From QWHO01 sp021404945 (GTDB lineage Bacteria > Vulcanimicrobiota > Xenobia > Xenobiales > QWHO01), in the NCBI GenBank assembly GCA_963169765.1, contig CAUJEN010000090.1, positions 1-64,000 of the forward strand: 64,000 nucleotides of DNA, written 5' to 3'. Below, in pieces: positions 16,188-26,399 of the stretch. The notes beneath the pieces are model-generated. The model ran no database searches, was not told the origin of the DNA, and was given only the letters and a program-made list of their open reading frames with translations. How positions within the stretch are numbered: position 1 is the stretch's first letter; each line of letters begins with the position of its first letter. The position numbers and the translations under genes are program-made.

Positions 16188-17757
16188 AGGGTCTGCACCA
16201 GCTTGACCAGGGGCAGCAGGGTGGCCAGGGCCACCACCCCGGCCATCAGGCCCATGGCCAGCATCATCAAAGGCTCGAGGGCGGCGGCGGCCATCTCCAT
16301 GGTGGCCTCCAGCTCGAGCTGGTAGAGCTTTGCCAGCCACTCCAGGGTGCCGGCCACGTGCCCCGACTCCTCGCCGGCGGTGACGGTGGAGAGAAAGGCG
16401 GTGGGGAAGAAGTCGGCCGCGGCCAGGCTCTGATCCAGGCCGGCCCCCTCGCGCAGGGCATTCACGCTGGCTTGCAGACGCTCATGAAGCACGGGAGAGT
16501 TGGCGGCCGCGCCGGCCTGGGGAACGGCTTCCAGGATGGACAGGCCCACTCGCAGCTGCAGGGCCAGAGCCTGGGAGAACCGGGCCACCGCCACCAGGCG
16601 CCACAGTCGGCCGACTCGGGGCATCTCCAACATGATGCGGTCGAGCTGGTAGCGGCCTTTCTCGGTCTGGAGATAGCGCCAGCTGAGAACCGAGAAGAAA
16701 GCCGCCCCGGCGCCCAGGGCCAGCAAGACGCGGCCGTCTGAGAGCGTGAACAGGGCCTTCGTGAGCCACGGCAGCTCGCCCCCGATCTGGTCGAGCATCT
16801 TCAGCTGACCCTTGAGCAGGAAAGGTGGAGCGGCCACGATCAAGGCCATGCAGAGAACGAAGAGCACCGCGGGGTAGGTGAGGGCCGAACGCAATCGGAG
16901 TGCGAGGGCCCGGGCCCGTTCCTCGTGGTCGGCCAACCGGGCCAGCACCTCGACCAGGCTGCCGGTGGCTTCTCCCACTTTGATCAGCTTGAGCTGAAGG
17001 TTGGTGAACGAGGGCGAGGACTTCTGCATGGCCACCGACAGGGGCTTGCCCTGCTCCACCTCGGTCAGCATGCGTCGGCACACGGCCACGGCCGAGGGCT
17101 CGTCCCCCAGCACCGTGAGGGCCCGGGTCAGGGGCACGCCGGCCGAGAGCAGCACCGGCAGCGAGCGCAAGAGCACGACCAGAGAGCGGTTGGAAAGGCG
17201 CAGGGCCCGGTCCGGAGCGGGCTTGCTGGCCGGCTCGGGCTGGTAGGTCTTGCGGGCCGAGGGCAACGGAGGAGGGGTCTGGAGGGGCGGGAGGGGGACC
17301 AGCTCGGGGGCGCGAGGGCGCTCCAGTTGCCACAGCTTGTGCTCCAGGTCGCGGGCGTGGCTGCAGACCTTCATCAGGTCGAGCGAGGAGAAGGCCACCG
17401 CCCTGGAGCAGTGGTCGGCGTAAAGAACCCCCCGCACCCGGCGCTCGGCGTCTTGCAGGGGCACGCACAGCACCGAGCGGATGCCGGTCAAGAGCACGCT
17501 GGAGCTCTCGGCGAACTCCGGGTCTTCGCGCAGATCGCCCGACAGGAGCGGCAGTCCCGACTCGATCACCTGGTGGACCAGACTCAGGCTGACCGAGGCG
17601 CTCCACAGGCCGCGCATCCCCCGCGAGGCCTGCACCTGGAGCTCTCCCGATCCGGTGCGGTCGTAGAGGATCAACAACCGCTCGGCCTGCAGGCCATCCA
17701 GCACCTGGAACGACTCCTGGAAGAGCCTGGCGATGCTCGAGTCGGTGAGGGTGCCCA

Positions 17758-17761
<4 letters not shown>
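16184..17761 (-). CDS. GAF domain fused to GspF/PilC inner-membrane platform protein
   Basis: 525 aa. Residues about 10-150 look like a GAF domain (LQAERLLILYDRTGSGELQV, GIRSVLCVPLQDAERRVRGV, LYADHCSRAVAFSSLDLMKV), then a Pro-rich linker. Residues about 195-525 carry two T2SF repeats: PVLLSAGVPLTRALTVLGDE and LQLRVGLSILEAVPQAG are the matching helices, each followed by membrane segments. GspF/PilC normally lacks a GAF module. It overlaps the kinase gene by ATGA and the pseudopilin gene by GTGA. The GAF domain may let a ligand or the adjacent kinase control assembly; this is inference. Confidence 0.82.
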
Positions 17762-19041
<1,280 letters not shown>

Positions 19042-19119
19042 TCTTGAAGCGATTTCGCGTTTGAAGCGGCACTTCCCCGCTTTGTGGCGCCCTCAGGTTC
19101 TGCCCATCAGCAAGATCGA

Positions 19120-19183
19120 ACGAACGCGCCGGAAACACGTTCCAGCAAGTTGCAACGTGCAAGACCAGCGGCCCTGCGCTTCA
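19120..19183. repeat. R2 intergenic repeat, copy 2
   Basis: This segment matches the R2 core at 12098-12163: gaacgcgccggaa, cgttccagc, a gttg.aa spacer and gtgcaagacca are shared. It fills the gap between the kinase start and the end of the M23-like gene, whose TGA overlaps its last bases. The long distal arm seen in copy 1 is missing here. Confidence 0.6.
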
Positions 19184-20389
19184 GATCGACTTGAGCTCGT
19201 TCTCCAGGGCTTTCTGGCGGGCCCGGGCGGCCTCGAGCTCGACCTTGGGCAGACCGCCCATCTCGTAGAGCTCCTCCAGCTTCTTGAGGTGCTCGCGGCC
19301 GTCGGTCACTTTCTTCTTGAGCTGGGCCAGCTTGGTGTTCTTACCCTCGACGGCGTTCTTCTTGTAGTCGAGCACCTCTTCTTTGAGCTGGGGGCTCCTG
19401 GCCACGACCCGGTTGACCATGGCCTCCACGTTCTTCCAGCTCAGGCCGCGCGATTTCGCCTCCTGCTCGATGACGGCCAGGCGGCCAGCGGCCTGACTGC
19501 GCTGGCTTTCCAGCAGGGCCATCGAGCGCTCGTTCAAGGCCAGCAAAGGCCCAACGTTCTTGGAGCGCTTCCTGGCGTTGGCCAGCTCCTGGCGGGCCTG
19601 CTCGACCTCCTTGCGGGCCACGAGGCCTTTCTCGGCGTAGTCCTGCATCTGCTTGACCGTCTTCTCGAGCTCGGGCACCCGATTCTTGAGCGACTTTGCG
19701 TCCGCCTTCAGGCGTACTCGCTCCCATTTGCGCATGGCCAGCTCGGAGTCGGATTCTTGCAAGGTGGCCTTGGCCACCAGCCAGGTGACCAGAAAGGACT
19801 CGGTGGAGTTGCTGGCCAGGCCCGCGAAGGGGCTGCTGGGGATGGTGGCTCCCTCCCCGAAGGGGATGTAGTTGCCCACCGCGTCGCGCATCTTGACATC
19901 CACGTGGTCCAGGGCGATCGTTCCAAGCACGTCGCCGGGCAGGATTTGCTGGCCCACCGAGACGCTGGGGCTGATGTGCCCGTAAGTCACTGTCCAGCCG
20001 GTGGGCATCTGCACCGTGACTCCATACTGAGGCCCGTACCAGTGGGCGATGGAGATGACCGTGCCGGCCCAGCCGGCGGCGCAGGGGGTGCCGTAGGGCA
20101 TGGCGATGTCGTAGCCCAGGTGAAGCCCTGCGTTACGCCGGTAAACCGAGACTGTGCGCCAGTCGTAGAAAGTGCTGCTGACGAAGGCGCTCGGGAAGTA
20201 GCGCTGCTGGAAGGCCACCAGCTCGCCCAGCCCCTTCACGTCGCCTTTGGCCGGCCGGCCATCATGGATGCCGTAGTCTTCCCTGAGCTTATCGACCACG
20301 GCCGGAACGCTGGTGGAGGAAGGCGTCTGCGGCTGCTGGGCAGCTGCGGTCACGGTCAACAACAGACCGGCTAGCAAAATCCTACGCAT
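19181..20389 (-). CDS. exported M23-like protein with C-terminal coiled coil
   Basis: 402 aa. A signal peptide (MRRILLAGLLLTVTAAA) precedes an M23/LytM-type domain with HLGYD (His90, Asp94), WAGTVISIAHWYGPQYG and TYGHISPSVSVG. The usual HxH motif is DHVDVK (His162, Asp164), so the third zinc ligand is Asp instead of His. Residues about 215-400 form a long coiled coil, as in EnvC/NlpD-like factors that are often catalytically inactive amidase activators. GGAGG precedes ATG 20389. It is divergent from the ECF sigma operon. Confidence 0.8.
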   Translation of the reverse strand: MRRILLAGLLLTVTAAAQQPQTPSSTSVPAVVDKLREDYGIHDGRPAKGDVKGLGELVAFQQRYFPSAFVSSTFYDWRTVSVYRRNAGLHLGYDIAMPYGTPCAAGWAGTVISIAHWYGPQYGVTVQMPTGWTVTYGHISPSVSVGQQILPGDVLGTIALDHVDVKMRDAVGNYIPFGEGATIPSSPFAGLASNSTESFLVTWLVAKATLQESDSELAMRKWERVRLKADAKSLKNRVPELEKTVKQMQDYAEKGLVARKEVEQARQELANARKRSKNVGPLLALNERSMALLESQRSQAAGRLAVIEQEAKSRGLSWKNVEAMVNRVVARSPQLKEEVLDYKKNAVEGKNTKLAQLKKKVTDGREHLKKLEELYEMGGLPKVELEAARARQKALENELKSI

Positions 20390-20476
20390 ACGTCCTCCAA
20401 TATACCCGATTGGGCCCGTGAAGAAAAGTCGGCCTTTCCTACCAATGATCGCTAACGACTTTCTAACCGTCCAGGT

Positions 20477-20504
20477 GGAACTTTCGACCTGGCGCCCTCG
20501 TCAA
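20477..20504 (+). promoter_or_regulatory. ECF (sigma-E type) promoter upstream of the sigma factor
   Basis: GGAACTT at 20477-20483 and TCAA at 20501-20504 are 17 bp apart, matching the sigma-E-type consensus GGAACTT-N(15-19)-TCnnA. It lies 56 bp before the sigma gene start, so the sigma factor probably drives its own operon. Confidence 0.65.
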
Positions 20505-20559
20505 CAAGTCATACGAGGACCTACCGGCAGGGTGCCGGTGGAGCATGGAAGGGAAGACG

Positions 20560-21186
20560 ATGCTGGCAGCCAAGACACTTCAAGCCGTAGAGAGACCGCG
20601 CATCCAGGCGGTGCCGGGCCAACGGGGAAACATTTTGTCGGAAGAAAAACCCGCTTCACGGTTGAAATCTTTCGAGTCGGTCTACCAGGAGTATTCCGGC
20701 CTGGTCTATCATCTGGCCTACCGCATGACGGGGAACGCGAGCGATGCCGAAGACCTCATGCAAGAGACCTTCATCCGCGTCTACCGCTTCCTGGACCAGT
20801 ATCGCGGCGGCTCGTTCAAAGCCTGGCTCAACCGCATCGTGGTCAACCTTTACCTCACCCGCTGCCGCTCCAAAGCCCTCAAGGGCCAGGTATCCCTGGA
20901 GGAGGCCGAGACCAACGAAGCCCTCTGGTCGGCCGCCCAGGAAGCCATCACCGACACCAGCTGGGACCCGGCCAGCGAAGTGGAGCGAATCTCCCTCGAT
21001 GACCGCATGCAGCTGGCCCTGGATAGCCTGCCGGCCGAATACCGGGTGGTTTTGATCTTGCGCGAGTTGGAAGACCTCAGTTACGAGGAAATCTCCGAAA
21101 TGCTCGAAGTGCCGTTGGGAACGGTTCGTTCCAGGCTGGCGCGGGCGCGCATGCAACTACGACAGAAACTGGAGTCTGGTCGATGA
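20560..21186 (+). CDS. RpoE-like ECF RNA polymerase sigma factor
   Basis: 208 aa. Region 2 reads YSGLVYHLAYRMTGNASDAE then LMQETFIRVYRFLDQYRG (the -10 recognition helices), and region 4 reads LPAEYRVVLILRELEDLSYE then EISEMLEVPLGTVRSRLARA (the -35 helix-turn-helix). ATG 20560 has GGAAGGG 6 nt upstream, better than the in-frame ATG 20545. The stop overlaps the anti-sigma start (ATGA at 21183-21186). A GGAACTT/TCAA promoter lies just upstream. Confidence 0.93.
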   Translation: MLAAKTLQAVERPRIQAVPGQRGNILSEEKPASRLKSFESVYQEYSGLVYHLAYRMTGNASDAEDLMQETFIRVYRFLDQYRGGSFKAWLNRIVVNLYLTRCRSKALKGQVSLEEAETNEALWSAAQEAITDTSWDPASEVERISLDDRMQLALDSLPAEYRVVLILRELEDLSYEEISEMLEVPLGTVRSRLARARMQLRQKLESGR

Positions 21187-21833
21187 GCTGCCAGGAAGCA
21201 CTGGAATTCATTTCTCAAGATGTCGACGGGCTGCTCGAGCAAAGCCAGGCCGAGCAGTTGCGTCATCATCTGGCTGACTGCCCCGGCTGCCAGAAAGCAC
21301 GTCAGGATTTTCAGACCAACCGGGCCATGATGCGCTCGATGTCTCCTCCGGCCATGCCGGACGGCGCCTGGGGGCGTCTTTTGGAGAAGATTGTCAGCCA
21401 CCCATCCGAGGAAACGCCCGTCGTCGAGCCCGTGCCGGTGGTGCCGATCATGCAACCGGCTCGGGTGGCGACTCGAACCCCGCCCCGCTGGGCTCCCGTC
21501 GGCCTGAAGGTCTTTCAGGCGGTGGCCGCCATGCTGGTGGTCTTCCTGGGCGGGCTAACCTTCCTGGGCTGGAGCGATACCTCCATCCTCGAAACAGCCG
21601 CTGCGGCGGGAGATCACGGAGCCGTCATCCAGGGCCACGCCCTCTCGCAGGCCAGCGATCCGCTCGATGATCAGGCGCGCTGGCACTATCTCGTCAGCGA
21701 GCCCCGCGAGGTGAAGGGGGCCCAGGCCATCTACCAGCCGCCTTCGCTGGGCTATCCGCCCTCAGGGCCGGTCTTCGGCTCGCCTTCGCAGTACGCCGTC
21801 CCGGCCAACTACGCCCCGGGGGCCAGGCCTTGA
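21183..21833 (+). CDS. zinc-finger anti-sigma factor, single-pass membrane protein
   Basis: 216 aa. The N-terminal zf-HC2 anti-sigma domain has the His-x3-Cys-x2-Cys signature in HHLADCPGCQKA. A membrane helix (FQAVAAMLVVFLGGLTFLGW) lies near residues 113-132, and a periplasmic tail follows, rich in Pro, Tyr and Ser. It should hold the preceding sigma factor at the membrane until a signal releases it. Start overlaps the sigma stop; its own stop overlaps the next TTG start. Confidence 0.88.
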   Translation: MSCQEALEFISQDVDGLLEQSQAEQLRHHLADCPGCQKARQDFQTNRAMMRSMSPPAMPDGAWGRLLEKIVSHPSEETPVVEPVPVVPIMQPARVATRTPPRWAPVGLKVFQAVAAMLVVFLGGLTFLGWSDTSILETAAAAGDHGAVIQGHALSQASDPLDDQARWHYLVSEPREVKGAQAIYQPPSLGYPPSGPVFGSPSQYAVPANYAPGARP

Positions 21834-22888
21834 GCAAACTGGCGTTGCTCTGCGGAGCCGCCCTCCTTACGGGGGGCGTTCTCTTTGCGGTGATGCCCGA
21901 GCACAGCCCCGAGAACCGGTCCGCTCCCCAGCTCTTGATGGAGGCAGCCCGTAATCCGAAGGCCGTCTTCCAGGCCCAGCAGACCTCCTCGGTGGTGGCC
22001 GATGGCGAGCGCGAGGACGTGCAGGCCCGGGTGTCCCGAAGCGGCGAGTCGCTGCGCTTTGAGTACACCGCCCGGCCGGGTCAGCCGGCCCGGGTGGTGC
22101 TCGAGCGGCCCGAGGCGGTCTACGTCTTCTGGCCCACGGTGAAGGAAGGCTGGCACATTCCCAGGCGGCCCGGCAGCAACCGGCCGGTTGCCTGTCTGCA
22201 GCTGTGCTCCACCAACTACCGCTGGGAGAGCCAGCAGGTGGAAGGGCTGCTTTCCCTGACAGCCTTTCGTCGCCGCGACAACCGCATGACCCGGCGCTAC
22301 TGGGTGCAGCCGGCCCGCCAGGTGGTGGTGGGGATGCAATCCTACGGCTCGGACGGCCAGCCTGACTCGGGCTGGAAACTGACCGCCATCGAGTTCAAAG
22401 AGTCCTTGCCGGCCGACCTGTTCGAGCCTCCCGCCACGGTGCGCCCGGCCCTGGAGGTCGAGCATCCCCGGTCGGCCACCTCGCTCGAAGAAGCTGCCGC
22501 CCGGGTGGGCTTCACGCCGGAGATTCCCACCTGGCTCCCGGACGGTTACCAACTCGTGGAGCTCTGGTCGGAGAAGGTGCAGGGCCGTCCTTCGGTGCGG
22601 CTGGTCTATTCCGACGGCCTGGAGACCTTCTCACTCTTGCAGGCCCGGCACACGGGTGAGCCGACCGCGGACGAGAGCCTGGTGGAGGTGGCCCGCAGCC
22701 GGCAGATGGAGATCTTGCAGTGGTCCGACGGGCTGTTGGACTACACTTTGATGGGCAGCGTCTCCAACCAGGCTCCCCGCGAGCTGGCCCGTCGCCTGGT
22801 GCAGGGCGAGAGTGCTTCGACCGAGCCCGAGCGGGGCGTGTTGCCCATCTGGCAACGCGGCTGGCAGAGGCTGGGCAGCCTGTTCTGA
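21830..22888 (+). CDS. RseB/MucB-like exported sigma-factor regulator
   Basis: 352 aa from TTG 21830, which overlaps the anti-sigma stop (TTGA). A signal peptide (LALLCGAALLTGGVLFAV) precedes a LolA/RseB-type beta domain (about 35-200; phrases such as LRFEYTARPGQPARVVL and RDNRMTRRYWVQPARQVVVG) and a second domain (about 220-320; IPTWLPDGYQLVELWSEKV) like the C-terminal domain of MucB/RseB. Its place directly after the anti-sigma gene supports a role in sensing envelope stress and protecting the anti-sigma factor. Confidence 0.75.
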   Translation: MSKLALLCGAALLTGGVLFAVMPEHSPENRSAPQLLMEAARNPKAVFQAQQTSSVVADGEREDVQARVSRSGESLRFEYTARPGQPARVVLERPEAVYVFWPTVKEGWHIPRRPGSNRPVACLQLCSTNYRWESQQVEGLLSLTAFRRRDNRMTRRYWVQPARQVVVGMQSYGSDGQPDSGWKLTAIEFKESLPADLFEPPATVRPALEVEHPRSATSLEEAAARVGFTPEIPTWLPDGYQLVELWSEKVQGRPSVRLVYSDGLETFSLLQARHTGEPTADESLVEVARSRQMEILQWSDGLLDYTLMGSVSNQAPRELARRLVQGESASTEPERGVLPIWQRGWQRLGSLF

Positions 22889-24216
22889 GCTCGCTGGCCC
22901 ACCTCTTCGATCGAGCCCTGTTTCACGAGTCCTGGGCCTGTGAGGCGCTGGCTCGCGAACTGGCGCAGGCGCAGCCACAGCAAGTCATGGCCATCGACCG
23001 CGAGCTTCGCCGCTGCTACGCCCCCTGCACCGTTCTGGGAGTGGAGCGCTTCTTGCTTGAGCCCGAGGCGCTCTGGCTGCTGGCCGCCTTGAGCTGTCAT
23101 CGCAGCGGCTACGTGCGGGCGGCCGCGCTGGGCCACCTGGCCGAGCTGGACGGTGACGCCTGGGCCCTCCCCTTCGCGTTCATACGCCTCAACGACTGGG
23201 TTCCGGCCGTGCGCGCCCGGGCTGTGGCCCTGGTGGAGCAGCACCTGATTCCCGAGCGCACGGCCCGCTGGCTGGAATGCCTGCCCCTGGTGCTGCGGCT
23301 GGAGAGCTGGACCCGGGCCGACCACTCCGCCATCCGCCAGAGGATTCTTGGCACTCTCTCCGAGGAGCTGCTGTGGCAGGCCCTGGAGAGCCCGGATCGC
23401 CTGCTGCGACGGGCCCTTTATCCTGCTTTGCTCGAGCGTGGGTCTCGTCAGGAGGTGCTTTCGCGGGCGCTGGCCGACTCCGATCTGGTCGTCCGCCTCT
23501 GGGCCTGTCGGCAAGAGCCCCACAGTGACCAGCTCTTAGAGCAGATGCTGGCCTCCACTTCGGCAGCCGTGCGCACGCGCGGCTTGCTTCAGTGGGGGCG
23601 CAGCCACCCGGTGCCGGAATGGGCGCGCTTTGATCCCGGTCCCGGTGTGCGTCAGGCGGCCCGCTCCCTGGAGCCTTCGCTGGACTATCGCGGGCTCTAC
23701 CGCCAGGCCATCGCCGAGGGCCGGCACCTGGAGGTCTCCCTGGCCGCCCTGGTTTCCTGCGGACGCCGCCAGGACGCCGAGCTGGGCCGGGCGCTGCTCG
23801 ATCACCCCCGTCCCCGGGTTCGCCGCCGGGCGCTTGAGCTGATCGCCGCCCAGGACCTGGACAACTCGCTCGAGCTCTTGCTCGACCGCGGAGCCTACCG
23901 GGCCCTGATTCGCGCGGCGGGCCGGCTGGATCCGGCTGACCTCTTTGCCCGCCTCACTCCCCAGAACGCCGCCCCCCTCCTGGCCCTGCTGCGCCAGGGC
24001 TCCAAGTGGACAGGCCTGGGTTATTTGTTGCAGGCCGCGCCCCGATTCCCCGATGAGGTGGAGCGCGAGCTTCAGGTCTGGCTCAAGCACTACAACCTGC
24101 GCCAGATTCCCCCCTCCCGCGAGGAGCTGGCTTTCTGCCGCGCCGCCCTGGGGCCGGGAAGGCCCGATCTGGAGTCGTTGCTGGAGGGCTGGAGCAGGTC
24201 TTTGAGGCCTCTTTGA
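22885..24216 (+). CDS. HEAT-repeat-like helical protein
   Basis: About 443 aa. The first standard start in frame is ATG 22987, but coding-like sequence extends back to the upstream stop. A CTG at 22885 would overlap that stop as CTGA, the same coupling seen in the three preceding gene pairs, so I place the start there with low certainty. The protein is a run of amphipathic helical pairs (DPGPGVRQAARSLEPSLD, DHPRPRVRRRALELIAAQ), typical of HEAT/Armadillo scaffolds. It is the fourth gene of the ECF operon and probably a protein-binding scaffold. Confidence 0.65.
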   Translation: MSSLAHLFDRALFHESWACEALARELAQAQPQQVMAIDRELRRCYAPCTVLGVERFLLEPEALWLLAALSCHRSGYVRAAALGHLAELDGDAWALPFAFIRLNDWVPAVRARAVALVEQHLIPERTARWLECLPLVLRLESWTRADHSAIRQRILGTLSEELLWQALESPDRLLRRALYPALLERGSRQEVLSRALADSDLVVRLWACRQEPHSDQLLEQMLASTSAAVRTRGLLQWGRSHPVPEWARFDPGPGVRQAARSLEPSLDYRGLYRQAIAEGRHLEVSLAALVSCGRRQDAELGRALLDHPRPRVRRRALELIAAQDLDNSLELLLDRGAYRALIRAAGRLDPADLFARLTPQNAAPLLALLRQGSKWTGLGYLLQAAPRFPDEVERELQVWLKHYNLRQIPPSREELAFCRAALGPGRPDLESLLEGWSRSLRPL

Positions 24217-24239
24217 GCCTTCCTCGCTAGACTCCAGGG

Positions 24240-26399
24240 ATGGACCTCACGCCCCTTCGGCTGCCCGGTCTGCCCGCTCGCCCACAGGGCACGCTGGCCT
24301 CGCCCCTGCCCGTGGGAGACCCCGACCAGTTGGCCCCGGCGCGTACCCTGGAGAAACTGGGCAGGCCCCGGCCGGCTCGTGCCTCGTGGCTGGGCCGTCT
24401 GGCCCGGGCCGCCGCCTGGACGGCCGTGGGCGTAAGCCTGGCGGCCGGCTCGCTGGGAGTCATCGGCTATGTGGGCAACCCGGCTCTGCGCGAGCAACCG
24501 GCCGTGTCGGTGCTGGTCGACCAGAATCCGGTGGCCAGCACCACCACTCCCGGGCCGGCCCCGCGGCCAATCCCACCGCCTTCGATGCGGGTGGCCAGCG
24601 ACCGGGTGGCGGTCGTCGTCCCCGGGTCCACCCTCTCTCGCATCGCCGGTCAGGCCCAGCAAAGCCCGCTGGCCCGCAAGTTCTTGCAAGAGCGAGCCCT
24701 GGAAGCTCAACAGTCGCTCACGCGGGTTCTGGCCGAGCAGCGCTCTCCCGAAGGCCACCTTCTGCTCGACGCCCGCCTGCCGCTCCCCACCGGCGAGCGC
24801 GCCTTCTTCCATGTGGGGCCGGTGAATCTGCCCTCGCTGGGGGTCAATAACTTCGAGCTGCGCGAGGTTCCCCTGGTGGTCGGCTACCGGGTCGGCCCGC
24901 TGGCGCCATCCCTTAAGGTGGGACTGGAGACCTTGCAGGCCGAGGCTCCTCTTCGCCCCGCCTCGCTGGGAGCGGAGGGCGTCTACCTGGGCTCGGTGCG
25001 AGTTTCAGTGAGCCCCCAGCAGAGCAGCCTGCCGGTGGAGGGGGGCCTCAGCCTGAGCCTGGACCAGGATGGCTCGGCTCTGCGAGAGCAACTCGGCGAA
25101 CTGCAGGGCAAACTGAAGGCGGTTCCGGCTGGATCGCCCCGGGCACTCCAGCTCGAGCAGCTGATCGCTCGCCACCAGCACCTTCTCGAGCAGGGCCAGA
25201 GCCTGCCTGATCGCGAGCTGGTGCGAGCCGCCTTTGGCGACCAGCAGGTAGCCTTCAAAGCCAGTCTCGAGGCTGGTCCGGACGCCCTGGCGCGGGCCAC
25301 CTACCACGTCTGGATGGGGCGGGACGTGACCGGGGACGGTCGCTCCGACCTGCATCTCGCCAGCGAGAATGATTTCAGCCGTCTGGAAGGCCTCAAGGTC
25401 GAGCTGCACGAGTTGCGCGGCCAGGGTCAGCGACCCGAGGGCTTCCTGCCCGGCCTGGTTCACGAGCAGGTTGAGAAAGCCTTTACCCAGGCCATCCGAA
25501 AAGCGCTTCCGGAAGCAACCGACAGCCTGCGCAGGGCCGCCATCGAGCGGTTGGGCGCCGAGCTCGAGCAGGGCAATCCCTGGGTGGCCGAGCAGGGGAA
25601 CCAGGCCCTGGCCTGCGGCTACGCCGAAGGGGTAAGTATGCGGGTGCCGCCCCTGGCCGGAACGGGCGGCAGAGAGCTGCAATACGGCGTGGGCAAGGTG
25701 CAGATTGGGGCTCAGGGAATGCTGGTGGAGATGGGAGCGCCCTCCAGGGCCAGCCAGCAGGAGGTGAGCCTGCCCTTCAGCCTCAAGCCGGGCGAGGTCG
25801 GCCTGCGCCTGCCGGGAGAGGAGCTGAATGCGCGCCTGCGCGACACCATCGACTGGCAGAGCCTGCTCAACCAGATGCGGAAAACGCAGGGGCTGAAGGA
25901 GCTGAGCTTCGGGCCGGGCGGCCAGCCCCGTTTCATCTATGATCGGACCAGCGGCAAGCCGGCCATCACCTTCGACATCCGGGCCAGAAGCGAGGGGGCC
26001 ATCTTCTTCGATGCCAAGGTCAATACGGGCGTGGTGGTGCCGCTCGAGCTGAGGGCCCACCAGGGAAGGCTAGAGGTCAAGCCCGTCGCCGATGGGGTGC
26101 GGATGACCAATCCGAAAGAGCCCCTGCCTTTCGACCCGACCGATCTGTTGCCCACGCGTCTGCTGTCCAACCTGATCGCCAACCTCGTGGCCCAGGCACA
26201 GGCTTCCAACAGCCTGGCCGGTCAGCTGAAGAACGGCTTGAGCGTGAGCCTGGAGGAGAAGGGGTTGGATTTTCTGGAGGTCACGGCCCAACCCAGGAGT
26301 CAGGGCGCTCCCGACCTGGCCGTCAAGCTGAAGTCTTCCGGGGAAACCTCCGAGTTTTTGTTGCGCACGATGCTGGAAGGGGCTAAAACAACCCGCTGA
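24240..26399 (+). CDS. large membrane-anchored hypothetical protein
   Basis: 719 aa. After a Pro-rich cytoplasmic N-terminus, a hydrophobic helix (AAAWTAVGVSLAAGSLGVIG, about residues 59-78) should anchor a long extracytoplasmic part. This part has a Pro/Thr linker, then mixed beta/coiled-coil regions (AVPAGSPRALQLEQLIARHQ) and repeated beta phrases such as LPFSLKPGEVGLRLPGEELN. No catalytic motif or family recognised. It begins 23 bp after the HEAT-repeat gene in the same direction. Its 3' end overlaps the convergent fhs gene by 17 bp. Confidence 0.6.
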   Translation: MDLTPLRLPGLPARPQGTLASPLPVGDPDQLAPARTLEKLGRPRPARASWLGRLARAAAWTAVGVSLAAGSLGVIGYVGNPALREQPAVSVLVDQNPVASTTTPGPAPRPIPPPSMRVASDRVAVVVPGSTLSRIAGQAQQSPLARKFLQERALEAQQSLTRVLAEQRSPEGHLLLDARLPLPTGERAFFHVGPVNLPSLGVNNFELREVPLVVGYRVGPLAPSLKVGLETLQAEAPLRPASLGAEGVYLGSVRVSVSPQQSSLPVEGGLSLSLDQDGSALREQLGELQGKLKAVPAGSPRALQLEQLIARHQHLLEQGQSLPDRELVRAAFGDQQVAFKASLEAGPDALARATYHVWMGRDVTGDGRSDLHLASENDFSRLEGLKVELHELRGQGQRPEGFLPGLVHEQVEKAFTQAIRKALPEATDSLRRAAIERLGAELEQGNPWVAEQGNQALACGYAEGVSMRVPPLAGTGGRELQYGVGKVQIGAQGMLVEMGAPSRASQQEVSLPFSLKPGEVGLRLPGEELNARLRDTIDWQSLLNQMRKTQGLKELSFGPGGQPRFIYDRTSGKPAITFDIRARSEGAIFFDAKVNTGVVVPLELRAHQGRLEVKPVADGVRMTNPKEPLPFDPTDLLPTRLLSNLIANLVAQAQASNSLAGQLKNGLSVSLEEKGLDFLEVTAQPRSQGAPDLAVKLKSSGETSEFLLRTMLEGAKTTR

